Below, piece by piece: positions 36,206 through 48,197 of a stretch of 64,000 bases of DNA. Location of the stretch: contig DATGJP010000008.1 in NCBI GenBank assembly GCA_035295125.1, positions 248,001-312,000 on the forward strand, written 5' to 3'. How positions within the stretch are numbered: the stretch's first letter is position 1; the number at the start of each line of letters is the position of its first letter. The notes beneath the pieces were generated by a model. That model searched no databases. It was not told the origin of the DNA and saw only the letters and a program-made list of their open reading frames with translations. Both the position numbers and the translations under genes were made by a program. The stretch is from JAICMB01 sp035295125. GTDB lineage: Bacteria; Acidobacteriota; Terriglobia; Bryobacterales; Bryobacteraceae.

Positions 36206-36222
36206 GCAGGCTGTTAGCCTGC
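36206..36222. repeat. 7-bp hairpin GCAGGCT / AGCCTGC
   Basis: Perfect stem with a 3-base loop, of the same style as the elements at 22978-22993 and 42039-42051. Confidence 0.7.
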
Positions 36223-36290
36223 GGCGGGTTGTTAACTCGCCTGCCCGTAGCTCTGAACAAGCGCCGACCAGCGCCGGTTGGCAACTGTGG

Positions 36291-36310
36291 GCATGCTGGC
36301 ATGCTGGCAT
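36291..36310. repeat. Short direct repeat of GCATGCTG (2.5 copies)
   Basis: Copies at 36291-36298 and 36299-36306 plus a partial third. Could expand or shrink by slippage; no gene overlaps it. Confidence 0.7.
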
Positions 36311-36419
36311 CACCTTGGGCGTCAGGCCTGCGAGAAGCCTGTTCATTCCCGGTGAGGTCCAATGGCAGTCGAAACCCGTCGCCACCCTTCCACTTTGGCC
36401 CTTGATAACATGACGTTGG

Positions 36420-37347
36420 ATGGCCGCGCCTAACCACGTCCACCGCAAATTCACCGCGGCACTCGACGCCTTAGTCGAGCAAATCAAACTCGACCGTTCC
36501 ATCCTGGCCGCCATCCTTTGCGGCAGCCTCTCCCACGACACTGTTTGGGCGAAATCGGATATCGACCTGGTGCTGGTCACCATCGACGACAAGAAAACCC
36601 CTCGTTCCGACTTGGCACTCTACGCCGACGGTGTGAACGTCCATGCCCTGCTGATGCCGCGGGCCGACTTCCGCAAACTCGTGGAAGGCTCCATACGCAA
36701 CTCGTTCGGCCACTCCTTCCTGGCCAAGGGACGGCTCCTCTACACCCACGACGAAACCATCGCCGACCTCTGCGCACGCCTCCATGTCATCGGCGAACGC
36801 GATACGCAGATCCAACTCCTGGGCGCCGCCGCGGGAGCGCTGCCGTCCATCTACAAAGCCCACAAGTGGTTCATCACGCGCGGCGATCTCGACTACACCG
36901 CCCTCTGGATCCTCTACGCCGCAACCTCGCTGGCCAAGGTTGAAATCCTGAGCGCCCGGCTGCTGGCCGACCGCGAAGTGCTCCCCCAGGCATTAAAACT
37001 GAACCCGGCCTTCTTCAAACTGATCTACAGCGACCTTCTCAACAACAAGAAGACCACTAAATCGATCCAGGCCGCCCTGGCTGCTGTCGACGCCTACGTG
37101 GAACGTCACGCGCCGGTCCTGTTCGCCCCCGTAATCGAACACCTCAAGGAAGTCGGTGAAGCGCGCTCGGCGACTGAGATTGACGATCACTTCGAGCGAA
37201 ACTTCGGCATTGGGGGTGTCACCGGCGTGTGCGAGTATCTCGCCGATCAGGGTCGTATCGGCAAGGCGCCCTTGGCCGCCCGGCTCACGAAAAAGAGCAA
37301 CGTCGACGTGCAGGAACTGGCCTTTTTCTACATTGCCGAACCACCCG

Positions 37348-37358
<11 letters not shown>
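36420..37358 (+). CDS. Nucleotidyltransferase-domain protein
   Basis: A 312-residue protein. The pol-beta-like nucleotidyltransferase site is visible at about 33-50: AAILCGSLSHDTVWAKSDID, giving the G-S-x10-D-x-D pattern with the catalytic aspartates in DIDL. The remainder is mostly helical (about 130-300) and ends in a segment resembling a winged helix (FGIGGVTGVCEYLADQGRIG). Such proteins transfer nucleotides to small molecules or proteins; the acceptor is unknown. The stop overlaps the uvrA start by 11 bp, so the two are probably co-transcribed, hinting at a stress or repair link. Confidence 0.75.
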
Positions 37359-40248
<2,890 letters not shown>

Positions 40249-40288
40249 TCAACCCGCGCCGCGCATTTTGAGATATTCTGGGCAGTTT

Positions 40289-41992
40289 ATGCGCACCCTA
40301 TTAGTTGTGTCATTCCTGATGCCCGCGCTACTTGCCCAATATTCGCGCGGCGTGAATGTCAGCGGCGCTGAATTCGGCCAGGCTCACATTCCCGGGGTCT
40401 TCAACACCGACTACACCTTCGAAAGTGAAGACACCTTTCGGTATTTCGGAGGCAAGAACCTGGGACTCGTGCGCTTCTGCCTGCTCTGGGAGCGTATGCA
40501 ACCCACGCTATCGGGGCCGCTGGACCCGGACTATCTCGGATTGCTGAAACAGGCGGTGGCCTGGTCGAAAGCTCACGGCGGCAAATTCGTGATCGATATC
40601 CACAATTTCGCCCGCTACAGCTTCAATGAAAACGGACAACTGAATGCCTATGTCATCGACAACGTCTACAACGGCGTTGTGCGAGTATCGACGGCGGACC
40701 TCGCCGACCTCTGGGTGCGCCTATCGAACGAGTTCAAGGACGAGCCCGCCGTCTATGCTTACGACCTGATGAACGAACCTCACGACATGGGCACCGCGGA
40801 TTGGCGGATCATTTCGCAGGCCGTCCTCATGGCCGTCCGAGCCAATGGCGACAACAAGCTCATCATGGTACCCGGCACCAACTACTCGGCCGCGAGCACC
40901 TGGCCTGCGCAGCACGGACCAATGTCCTGGATCAACGACCCCGCGAACAACTTCGCCTACGAAGCTCACCAATACTTCGATCGCGACAACAGCGGAACCT
41001 ACGCGCGCACTTACGATCAGGAACTCACCGCGAACCCGAACCTCGCTACCGTCGGAGCGACCCGGCTTGCGCCTTTTGTGCAATGGTGCGCGAACAACAA
41101 CGTTCGCGGGTATCTCGGTGAGTACGGCATCCCCAACGCCGATGCGCGCTGGCTGACCGTGCTCGACAATTTTTTAACCGCGCTCGATGCCGCGGGTTTT
41201 GATGGGACTTACTGGGCCGCGGGCGAATGGTGGGGCACGTACCCGCTCTCCGTGCAGCCGCTCAACAGCTTCACAGTCGATCGCGCGCAGATGCCGACGC
41301 TCCAGGCCCATCTCGCGCCGATCGCGTTTACGACCATTTCAGCCGCCACTTTGAACGGCGCTGTGACCGCGCCCGATTCCATCGCCGCCGGTTTCGGCTC
41401 GAATCTGTCCGCTGCGACCGAAGTCGATGTTGTTGACGATTCCGGCAACGCCATACCTGCTCAGACGATCGCCATCACCGCGTCGCAGATCAACTACTTG
41501 ATTCCCGCCGGACTGGCGCCTGGACATTACCAAACGGCTGTCAAGGACGCCGATGGCAACATCCTCGGCAATGGCAATCTGGAACTTGCGCTGATTTTCC
41601 CCGGCCTGTTTGCATTCAATGGCAACGGTACCGGTGTCGCGGCGGCGGTGATCATCCGTACGAAGGCAGACGGCACACAAACCACGGAACCGGTCGCGCA
41701 GTTCGATAACTCGAAGAACATGTGGGTGCCGCTGCCGATCGACTTCGGCGACCCGACGGATCAGCTCAGCCTGGTTCTGTACGGCACGGGTTTCCGGAAC
41801 TTCTCTAAGGCGTCCTTGTTGATCGGCCCAACGCTCATCTCGAGTCTGACGATCGCGCCTGATTCCAGCACTGCCGGCCTGGATCTGGCGACGGTATCGC
41901 TCCCGCGGTCGCTGGCCGGTGCGGGTGAGGTCTCGGTTTCCCTGACCGTCGACACAAAACCCGCCAACCAAGTGACCATCGCTTTCCAGTAA
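40289..41992 (+). CDS. Secreted GH5 glycanase (cellulase-like) with Solibacter-type C-terminal domain
   Basis: The ATG at 40289 (MRTLLVVSFLMPALLAQ) gives a signal peptide. The product has 567 residues. The GH5 barrel spans about 20-330: the acid/base E163 in YAYDLMNEPHDMG and the nucleophile E278 in RGYLGEYGIPN are both present, with supporting residues HNFARYSFNENG and YEAHQYFDRD. The C-terminal part (about 340-567) starts TISAATLNGAVTAPDSIAAG and matches the TIGR03437-like domain found at 25320-26013. It probably cuts beta-1,4 glucans or mannans outside the cell. It starts 40 bp after uvrA but no functional link is evident. Confidence 0.88.
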   Translation: MRTLLVVSFLMPALLAQYSRGVNVSGAEFGQAHIPGVFNTDYTFESEDTFRYFGGKNLGLVRFCLLWERMQPTLSGPLDPDYLGLLKQAVAWSKAHGGKFVIDIHNFARYSFNENGQLNAYVIDNVYNGVVRVSTADLADLWVRLSNEFKDEPAVYAYDLMNEPHDMGTADWRIISQAVLMAVRANGDNKLIMVPGTNYSAASTWPAQHGPMSWINDPANNFAYEAHQYFDRDNSGTYARTYDQELTANPNLATVGATRLAPFVQWCANNNVRGYLGEYGIPNADARWLTVLDNFLTALDAAGFDGTYWAAGEWWGTYPLSVQPLNSFTVDRAQMPTLQAHLAPIAFTTISAATLNGAVTAPDSIAAGFGSNLSAATEVDVVDDSGNAIPAQTIAITASQINYLIPAGLAPGHYQTAVKDADGNILGNGNLELALIFPGLFAFNGNGTGVAAAVIIRTKADGTQTTEPVAQFDNSKNMWVPLPIDFGDPTDQLSLVLYGTGFRNFSKASLLIGPTLISSLTIAPDSSTAGLDLATVSLPRSLAGAGEVSVSLTVDTKPANQVTIAFQ

Positions 41993-42038
41993 AGCGAGCT
42001 TTGGGCGGCGCGCAAAACCAAACGGCCTGCTCCGCAAA

Positions 42039-42051
42039 GCGGCATAGCCGC
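42039..42051. repeat. 5-bp hairpin GCGGC / GCCGC
   Basis: Perfect short stem with an ATA loop, part of the dispersed intergenic palindrome family in this window. Confidence 0.5.
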
Positions 42052-42140
42052 AGCCTACGGAAACTCTCGGGTTGGATAAGGTTTTACACAGCCTCTGACT
42101 CTTCGTGCCCCGCGGTTATTCTGACATTGTGGAAGGATGC

Positions 42141-42211
42141 ACAGGCGAAACCGCCCGCGCCACCTTTGGGTTGCGGCGAGGCAGCTTGGTGGGACAGGCG
42201 GTTTCGCCTGT
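42141..42211. repeat. 15-bp inverted repeat ACAGGCGAAACCGCC / GGCGGTTTCGCCTGT
   Basis: Arms 42141-42155 and 42197-42211 are perfect reverse complements with a 41-nt interval. The right arm also folds on itself: GGACAGGCG-GTTT-CGCCTGTCC at 42192-42213, followed by TTT. It could be a mobile palindromic element or a transcription terminator after the GH5 gene. Confidence 0.7.
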
Positions 42212-42817
42212 CCTTTCTCGGTGAAGTCCAAATCCTCCAAATTGTCGCGGGACGCGAAGAACCAGCGGCTGTGTAATACCCGATTTAGTAAAGCTTCCAG
42301 CGCGATGAACCCTTGTAGCGGTCTATCTTGACATGCCTGGATCGATGGACTGATTCGGACCGGCCTTCGATTGCCCACCACTCAGTCCGAAGGATATGCC
42401 CGGCATTGAGCCCACCGACACTCAAGATCCCGGGATCAGCAGACACAGACTATTATCGAAATCCGACGCATATAACGGTTTGGCCGTCGTGAAGAACGCT
42501 GGACCCTGCCAGAGGGCCTTGGAAGAGAATCTGGTTGTCAACATCCAGCAGCGTAACCGCGCGTGCCGTCAAACCAGCCGCTGGCACAAATCCCGCGGAT
42601 GCGTCAATGACGATCGCCAATTGGACGACAGTCAGAAGGAAAATCCTACGATAACTCCTCCTCGCGGGCGTTCACCGAGTCGTATTGGAAGTCAACCTTA
42701 GCCAACGCCAATCGATGACTGCCATTTTCGATCTTTATCCGCCGACCCGCTCCAGCACCGCCTGGCGATTGGATCTGACTCAATGCTGGTTTCGCAGCTT
42801 CAAACGGTTCGATGCCG

Positions 42818-42996
42818 ATGTCACGCTCCGACAGTACGGATCAGTACGATCTGCTGATCGAAGCCACGATCAGTGGATATTGGAGTCGCCAGCGGCGCGA
42901 GAGCGAGCACACCGAGTGGAGGGAAGTCTACAGGCCAACATAACTTACAGGTTCGCACCAGTTCAAGGTCGGCATCGACTATGCGCACGATAAGCG
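42818..42996 (+). pseudogene. Fragment of an Oar-like TonB-dependent receptor gene
   Basis: The plus-strand frame ending at the TAA at 42941 reads TDQYDLLIEATISGYWSRQ and TEWREVYRPT, and the same frame after the stop continues LTGSHQFKVGIDYAHDK. This resembles the periplasmic-to-barrel part of acidobacterial TonB receptors, where a G-x-H-Q-F-K-x-G-x-D-Y strand is typical. Only about 60 residues are recognisable and the stop interrupts them. The fragment runs into the 3' end of the opposite-strand gene. The identification rests on short motifs and is tentative. Confidence 0.4.
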
Positions 42997-43593
42997 TCAG
43001 GCCAGTTTGCGCTCTTCACGATAGCCGACGAAGGCGACCACATCGTAGCGCTGCCACATGTAGTAGGAAAACAGGAATTCGCGGGATCCGTCGTCCCTGC
43101 GGCGCGTCTCGTTCCGTTCCTCGACCTGATTGGAGGCGCTGAAACGCCGGTCAGGTTCGAGCAACTGGTTGTAGAAGCCGACCACGTCCTTGAGGCTGTC
43201 TCTGGTGCGGAAGAAATAAGCCTGCAGCTTGTGTGAAGGGTTGTCGATTTCAAGACACGTGAACTCGGTGCGTTTCGCATACAGCAGTTGTGCGGGGATC
43301 GCGGCGGCGTCGCAGTCAACGAGTCGAATTTTCGCATCTTCCGCTTCCGACTTTGGAATCAGGATCCCGTCTTTGAAGCCCGCGATCTTAATCCAATACA
43401 CAGGCACGCGTGAGAACTCATCGGCAATGCGCAGACCGGGATTCAGGGCTTGAGTCTTCTGGAGAACCGGATCGGTTGTCCGCGTTTCCGGGTCGGCGAC
43501 GTGTCGGTTGCTGAACCTTGCATACACAAACAAGCCCGCGGCGAACAACACGCCCAGCGCCGGCATCAGAATCAGAAACCTGTAGGCATTCAT
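42997..43593 (-). CDS. Hypothetical protein with N-terminal membrane anchor
   Basis: The start at 43593 (MNAYRFLILMPALGVLFAAG) gives 198 residues with a hydrophobic segment at about 4-24 and a soluble rest. The longer frame to 43878 overlaps the opposite glycosyltransferase gene and is rejected. Features: VPVYWIKIAGFKDGILIPKS, a domain with DSLKDVVGFYNQLLEPDRRF, an arginine-rich turn (ERNETRRRDDGSREFLF) and a YYMWQRYDVVAFVGYREER end. I do not recognise the family; the segment pattern resembles periplasmic anchored proteins of unknown role. Confidence 0.6.
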   Translation of the reverse strand: MNAYRFLILMPALGVLFAAGLFVYARFSNRHVADPETRTTDPVLQKTQALNPGLRIADEFSRVPVYWIKIAGFKDGILIPKSEAEDAKIRLVDCDAAAIPAQLLYAKRTEFTCLEIDNPSHKLQAYFFRTRDSLKDVVGFYNQLLEPDRRFSASNQVEERNETRRRDDGSREFLFSYYMWQRYDVVAFVGYREERKLA

Positions 43594-43686
43594 CGGTGCA
43601 GTTCGATGATAATCGCTTCGGCCGGGCGGGGCAATGAACCATTGGGCTAGCGGTTTCGTATAACTGAGTTGTAGCCAGGTTTTCTT

Positions 43687-45219
43687 ATGGAGACCGATCC
43701 TGGCGGCCTCGGCGCTCGACGAAGCGTATGGGCCCTTGCGTTGGCCACCCTCCTTGTTCATGTCTACTTCAACAATCGCTATGGGTACTTTCGCGACGAG
43801 TTCGATTACATGGCATGCGGGGACCACCTGCAGTGGGGCTACGTCGATCAGCCTCCGCTGATCCCGTTTCTGATTCATGTTTGCCGCGCGCTGATTGGCG
43901 ACTCTTTGCGTGCGGTGCGGATGATTCCAGCGATTGCGATGTCCTTGCTGGTGGTTCAGACGGCTGCCGTTACCCGCGAGTTGGGCGGACGCGGATATGC
44001 CGTGTTGCTGAGCGCCATTACGGTCGCCTTGGCGCCACAGTATCTCTCGAACGCCGGGCTGCTCGGCACCAACTGCCTTGAACCGAATCTCTGGCTTGGA
44101 TGCGCTTATTTCCTCATCCTGGCGATTAAGCGGGATGATCCGCGTTACTGGCTGTGGTTCGGCGTCATTGCGGGCATTGGCCTGGAGGAGAAGTATTCGA
44201 TTCTGATATTCGGGGCGGGCATTGTCTCGGGCCTGTTACTGACCGAGCAGCGCCGCGTTTTTCAAAGCCGCTGGATCTGGGCCGGAGGACTGGCGGCCTT
44301 CCTCATCTTTCTTCCCAACATCCTCTGGAACATGCACTACGACTGGCCGTTTGTACAATTGCAGCGGGCCATTCGGGCGGAAGGCCGCGATGTCGTACTG
44401 GGCCCGGTGGCGTTCTTCGCGGAGCAGGCGGAGGCGGCAGGCCCGCTAAGCGCTCCAGTCTGGCTTGCCGGAGTGTGCGCGTTGCTGTTCTCGCGAAGGC
44501 TCCGGCAGTTTCGGGTATTAGGCTGGTGCTATCTGTTCTGCTATACGGTGTTCTTTGCCCTGCACGGCAAGAGTTATTACCTGGCACCGGTCTATCCGAT
44601 ATTGCTGTCAGCCGGCGCGGTCGTTACTGAGTCCCGGCTTTCACACAGGCGTGTGTTAAGAGTGGTGATTCTCAGCGCGCTCGTGATCACGGGCACCTAC
44701 TTCGCTCCAATCGTGGTTCCGGTTCTGTCCCCGGACGCGTTCCTTGAGTATGCGAAACACCTCCCGGCAAAACTTCCCGTGTCGGAACACTCCTTCACCC
44801 GCGCAGCATTGCCGCAGTGGTATTCCGATCAATTCGGCTACAAGGAAGTCGCGGATAAGGCTGTAGACGTGTGGGGGCGCATTGGGTTGGAGGAGCGCCG
44901 CGATTGCGGGATATTCGCGCAGGATTACGGACAGGCGGGCGCAATTGATTTCTTTGGCCGGCCCCAAGGGCTGCCGCCTGCTATGAGCGGCGATCGCACG
45001 TATTTCTTGTGGGGTCCGCACAATTACTCGGGAAACTGCATGATCGTCGTAGGCGGAAACCGGGAAATGCTCGAAGGCCTTTGGGAACACGTTGAGTACG
45101 CGGGCACATCGGTAACCAACCCCTACTCTCTGGAGGCACCCGCCGACTTCTTCCTTTGCAAGGTAAAGAAATTCAATTCCTGGGCGCAGCTCTGGCCCAA
45201 CCTGAAACATTGGATTTAG
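43687..45219 (+). CDS. GT39-type membrane glycosyltransferase
   Basis: A 510-residue protein with about ten to twelve membrane segments. The catalytic acidic pair common to dolichyl/polyprenyl-phosphate mannosyltransferases is visible in the first external loop: GYFRDEFDYMACGDHLQWG, then YVDQPPLIPFLIH. Other segments include LVVQTAAVTRELGGRGYAVL and WLAGVCALLF. The C-terminal part (about 350-510) is a soluble external domain. The family moves sugars from polyprenyl phosphate onto proteins or lipid A outside the membrane. It starts just before the phosphodiesterase gene but is probably independent. Confidence 0.88.
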   Translation: METDPGGLGARRSVWALALATLLVHVYFNNRYGYFRDEFDYMACGDHLQWGYVDQPPLIPFLIHVCRALIGDSLRAVRMIPAIAMSLLVVQTAAVTRELGGRGYAVLLSAITVALAPQYLSNAGLLGTNCLEPNLWLGCAYFLILAIKRDDPRYWLWFGVIAGIGLEEKYSILIFGAGIVSGLLLTEQRRVFQSRWIWAGGLAAFLIFLPNILWNMHYDWPFVQLQRAIRAEGRDVVLGPVAFFAEQAEAAGPLSAPVWLAGVCALLFSRRLRQFRVLGWCYLFCYTVFFALHGKSYYLAPVYPILLSAGAVVTESRLSHRRVLRVVILSALVITGTYFAPIVVPVLSPDAFLEYAKHLPAKLPVSEHSFTRAALPQWYSDQFGYKEVADKAVDVWGRIGLEERRDCGIFAQDYGQAGAIDFFGRPQGLPPAMSGDRTYFLWGPHNYSGNCMIVVGGNREMLEGLWEHVEYAGTSVTNPYSLEAPADFFLCKVKKFNSWAQLWPNLKHWI

Positions 45220-45260
45220 TCATCATCTCGTGATCTGATGGTGCGTTAGAGTTGTAGCGA

Positions 45261-46619
45261 ATGACATTTTCGCGCAGGTTCTTTGCTGCGGTTCTCGCCG
45301 TCTGCGCCGCCACGACTTCCGAGAGCCTCCAAGCCCAGAACAATTCTTCGCATCCTGCCGTCGCGATGATCTCGATTGACGGGATGCATCCTGATTATCT
45401 GCTTCAGGCCGACAAATACGGACTCAAGATTCCAACCCTGCGGCGTATTATGGCCGAAGGCGCTCACGCGACGAGTGTGCGTGGGGTTCTGCCCACCGTT
45501 ACGTATCCGAGCCACACCACGCTGCTCACTGGAGCGTGGCCGATGAAGCACGGGATTTATAACAACCTGACTTTCGATCCCCTCCAGAAAAACGCGGGAG
45601 GCTGGTACTGGTACAGCGAAGATATCCGCGTGCCGACGCTTTGGGAAGCCGCGGATCGTGCCGGCTACACCGTGGGCAGCGTGAGTTGGCCGGTCAGCGT
45701 GGGCGCACACGGTGTTCGCTACAACGTACCGGAGTACTGGCGCGCCATGACGCCCGACGATCTCAAGCTGCTGCGAATGCTCGCATCTCCGGGTCTGCTG
45801 GCGGAGTTGTTGAAGGTCGCCGGACCGTACACCGTCGACCTCAACGACGCGGTCCCCGGCGATTGGGGCCGCACGCGGTTTGCTACCACGATCATTCGGG
45901 AACACCACGCCACTTTCATGACCCTCCACCTCGCCGCGCTCGATCATCTCGAGCACGCGGACGGTCCTTTCAGCCCGGAAGCGCTCAGCACTCTGGAAGA
46001 GATCGACAAGATGGTGGCTGATGTCGAGAAGGCAATTCGAACGGTCGATTCGAAGGCAATCGTCTGCATTGTTTCGGATCACGGGTTCGCTCGGGTCGAC
46101 CAGGAGTTTGAGCCCGGCGTCGCTTTTGTGAAAGCCGGACTCATTACGCTGAAGTCGCCTGGCGTCGCCGACTGGATTGCCGCGCCCTGGGGCGATGGCG
46201 GCTCAGCCGCGGTAGTTCTCAAGAATCCCGGGGACCAGGCGGCGCGATCGAAGACGCGGCGGTTGCTCGAGACGCTGGCCGCCGACGCTTCGAATGGCAT
46301 TGCGGCAATTCTGGATCAGAACGAAATCGCGGCCCTCGGAGGCTCTCCGTCGGCGGCTTTTTGGATCGATATGAAACCGGGGTTCATGACTGGAACAGCC
46401 GTCGAGGGTCCGCAGGTGAGACCGTCGAAGCAGCACGGCACGCACGGCTATGCGCCTACGCATCCGGAGTTGTTCACTTCCTTCTTCATTGCGGGGGCGG
46501 GCATTCCGAAAGGGGTCAACTTCGGCGCAATCGATATGCGTAGCGTCGCGCCTACCATGGCGAAGATTATGGGGTTTGCAGGCTGGTCTTCCGACCTGAA
46601 GCCGCTGCCGATTCCGTAA
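45261..46619 (+). CDS. Type I phosphodiesterase / nucleotide pyrophosphatase family protein, secreted
   Basis: A 452-residue protein with a signal peptide (FSRRFFAAVLAVCAATTSES). The alkaline-phosphatase fold is visible: AMISIDGMHPDYLL (first metal Asp), the nucleophile threonine in PTVTYPSHTTLLTGAWP, HGIYNNLTFDP, LHLAALDHLEHADGP (metal Asp/His) and CIVSDHGFARVDQ (metal Asp/His), plus a late histidine in HGTHGYAPTHPE. It hydrolyses phosphodiesters or nucleotides in the periplasm. Its stop abuts the glpD stop directly. A role in releasing glycerol phosphates for the neighbouring uptake system is conceivable but not shown. Confidence 0.88.
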   Translation: MTFSRRFFAAVLAVCAATTSESLQAQNNSSHPAVAMISIDGMHPDYLLQADKYGLKIPTLRRIMAEGAHATSVRGVLPTVTYPSHTTLLTGAWPMKHGIYNNLTFDPLQKNAGGWYWYSEDIRVPTLWEAADRAGYTVGSVSWPVSVGAHGVRYNVPEYWRAMTPDDLKLLRMLASPGLLAELLKVAGPYTVDLNDAVPGDWGRTRFATTIIREHHATFMTLHLAALDHLEHADGPFSPEALSTLEEIDKMVADVEKAIRTVDSKAIVCIVSDHGFARVDQEFEPGVAFVKAGLITLKSPGVADWIAAPWGDGGSAAVVLKNPGDQAARSKTRRLLETLAADASNGIAAILDQNEIAALGGSPSAAFWIDMKPGFMTGTAVEGPQVRPSKQHGTHGYAPTHPELFTSFFIAGAGIPKGVNFGAIDMRSVAPTMAKIMGFAGWSSDLKPLPIP

Positions 46620-48173
46620 CTAGCGTGGCGACGCTAAATAGCCCTTGGCAACTTCTGTGAACAGCGAGATTTGGCGAGTTTGCCAGTCGGAGTCATACCC
46701 CAGTTCACTAGCCAGCAATTCCGCAACTCGAAGCGCCATTTCGATCGCGGCGCGAGCGTTCAGGAACAAAGCGCGCGTACGGCGAGCCAGCACGTCTTCC
46801 ACCGTCTGCGCCATTTCCTGACGCGCTGCCCAGATGACTTGGGCCTCGGTGTACGGCAGTGCGGGGTGCAGACGGATGTCACGATTCAACTCCTGTAGCG
46901 CGGGCGCATCCGACCCGTACACGCTCAGGTGCCCGAATCGATCGGAGTTGGTGTGAAACCCGTGGATGTTGAGGTGTTGTGTGACACAGTTCCTCTCAGG
47001 GAGTTCGGCGAGCGTCGCAGCTTGATTGACGCAGTCCTCAGCCATCCGCCGGTACGTTGTCCATTTGCCGCCGGCGATGCTGACCAGGCCGGAGGGCTCA
47101 ATACGAATCGTGTGGTCGCGCGACAAGGCGGCCGTATTGCCTCCATCGCCAGCGCGTACCAGCGGGCGGATGCCGGTGAAGACACTGAGAACGTCGTCCG
47201 GCGTGGGTTTTTTCGCGAAGTACAATGACGCCGTGCTGAGGATGAACTCGATTTCTCGTTCGAGCGGCGCCGGCTCGAGCGAAGGCGCACTGATTGGCGT
47301 ATCCGTAGTACCGACCACAACGTGACCGTGCCAGGGAATCGCGAACATGACGCGGCCATCGCTGGTGTGCGGCACCATGATGGCGCTGTCGCCCGCCAGG
47401 AAACTTTGATCGAACACCAGGTGCACGCCCTGGCTCAGGGCCATGATCGGCTCCGCGCCGGGGTCGGCCTGGCGGCGCAAAAGGTCGCTGAAGGGCCCGG
47501 TGGCATTGATCACGACGCGGCCCTGCGCCTCGATTTCGGCGCCTGTGAAAACGTCGCGAGCGATCACGCCATCGATGAGCCCGTCGCCGTTCTTCGTGAG
47601 ACCCGTCACTTCGACATAATTCACCAGCGTCGCACCGTGCTCGGCGGCGGTTTGCACAAGATGGATCAGAAGCCGCGCATCATCAAACTGTCCGTCGAAG
47701 TAAATGACACCGCTTCGCAGCCCCTCTGTCTCGATGGCCGGGAGCAGTTCCAGCGTCTCCGTCTTCGACAGGATTCGCGACGGTCCGAAACCATACTTCC
47801 CGGCCAGCAGATTATATAGTTTCAAGCCGACGCCGTAGAAAGGGCTCTCCCACCATTCGTATGTCGGCACGACAAAGCCCAGGTTGCGCACCAGGTGCGG
47901 CGCGTTCTGAAGCAGGATGCCGCGCTCCTTCAGCGCCTCCATCACCAACGAGAGGTTGCCCTGCTCGAGGTAACGGACGCCGCCGTGGACCAGCTTGGTG
48001 GAGCGGCTGGAGGTGCCCTTCCCGAAATCACTCTGCTCGAGCAGGAGAACGTCGTAACCGCGCGTGGCTGCATCGATCGCAATGCCGACACCCGTGGCGC
48101 CCCCGCCGATAATAATGAAGTCCCATCGCTCGCGCCGCCCCTGGAAGCGGCGCGACATGTCTGTCCGGTTCAT
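46620..48173 (-). CDS. glpD: Glycerol-3-phosphate dehydrogenase (aerobic, FAD)
   Basis: A 517-residue protein. The FAD-binding site is at residues 23-28 in DFIIIGGGATGVGIAIDAAT, followed by VLLLEQSDFGKGTSSRSTKL and VHGGVRYLEQGN, both typical of GlpD. Further blocks: VINATGPFSDLLRR, GTTDTPISAP, GIRPLVRAGDGGNTAALSRD and SIAGGKWTTYRRMAEDC. The C-terminal GlpD domain starts near 390. It oxidises glycerol-3-phosphate to dihydroxyacetone phosphate at the inner membrane and passes electrons to quinone. It lies 24 bp downstream of the TonB receptor on the same strand, so both probably form one transcript controlled from 51.6 kb. Confidence 0.95.
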   Translation of the reverse strand: MNRTDMSRRFQGRRERWDFIIIGGGATGVGIAIDAATRGYDVLLLEQSDFGKGTSSRSTKLVHGGVRYLEQGNLSLVMEALKERGILLQNAPHLVRNLGFVVPTYEWWESPFYGVGLKLYNLLAGKYGFGPSRILSKTETLELLPAIETEGLRSGVIYFDGQFDDARLLIHLVQTAAEHGATLVNYVEVTGLTKNGDGLIDGVIARDVFTGAEIEAQGRVVINATGPFSDLLRRQADPGAEPIMALSQGVHLVFDQSFLAGDSAIMVPHTSDGRVMFAIPWHGHVVVGTTDTPISAPSLEPAPLEREIEFILSTASLYFAKKPTPDDVLSVFTGIRPLVRAGDGGNTAALSRDHTIRIEPSGLVSIAGGKWTTYRRMAEDCVNQAATLAELPERNCVTQHLNIHGFHTNSDRFGHLSVYGSDAPALQELNRDIRLHPALPYTEAQVIWAARQEMAQTVEDVLARRTRALFLNARAAIEMALRVAELLASELGYDSDWQTRQISLFTEVAKGYLASPR

Positions 48174-48197
48174 GGAGAGGACCGCCCTGCTTTGCGG

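Larger units (their letters stand above)
36102..36419. other. Gene-free stretch with short repeats
   Basis: No credible gene. Contains a hairpin GCAGGCT-GTT-AGCCTGC (36206-36222) and a direct repeat GCATGCTGGCATGCTGGCAT (36291-36310). Probably holds the promoter for the nucleotidyltransferase-uvrA pair in its right half. Confidence 0.55.
41993..42817. other. Gene-free stretch with palindromes
   Basis: No credible gene. Holds GCGGC-ATA-GCCGC at 42039-42051 and a 15-bp inverted repeat at 42141-42211 whose right arm is itself a 9-bp hairpin. A short plus-strand frame at 42396-42701 shows no family likeness and is probably noise. Confidence 0.5.

Noticed and set aside
42396..42701. 101-residue plus-strand open frame
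   Set aside because: No family likeness, unusual composition, no ribosome site; treated as noise.
42941..42943. TAA inside the TonB receptor fragment as a recoded codon
   Set aside because: TAA is not read as an amino acid in known bacterial Sec/Pyl systems, and the fragment is otherwise too short.
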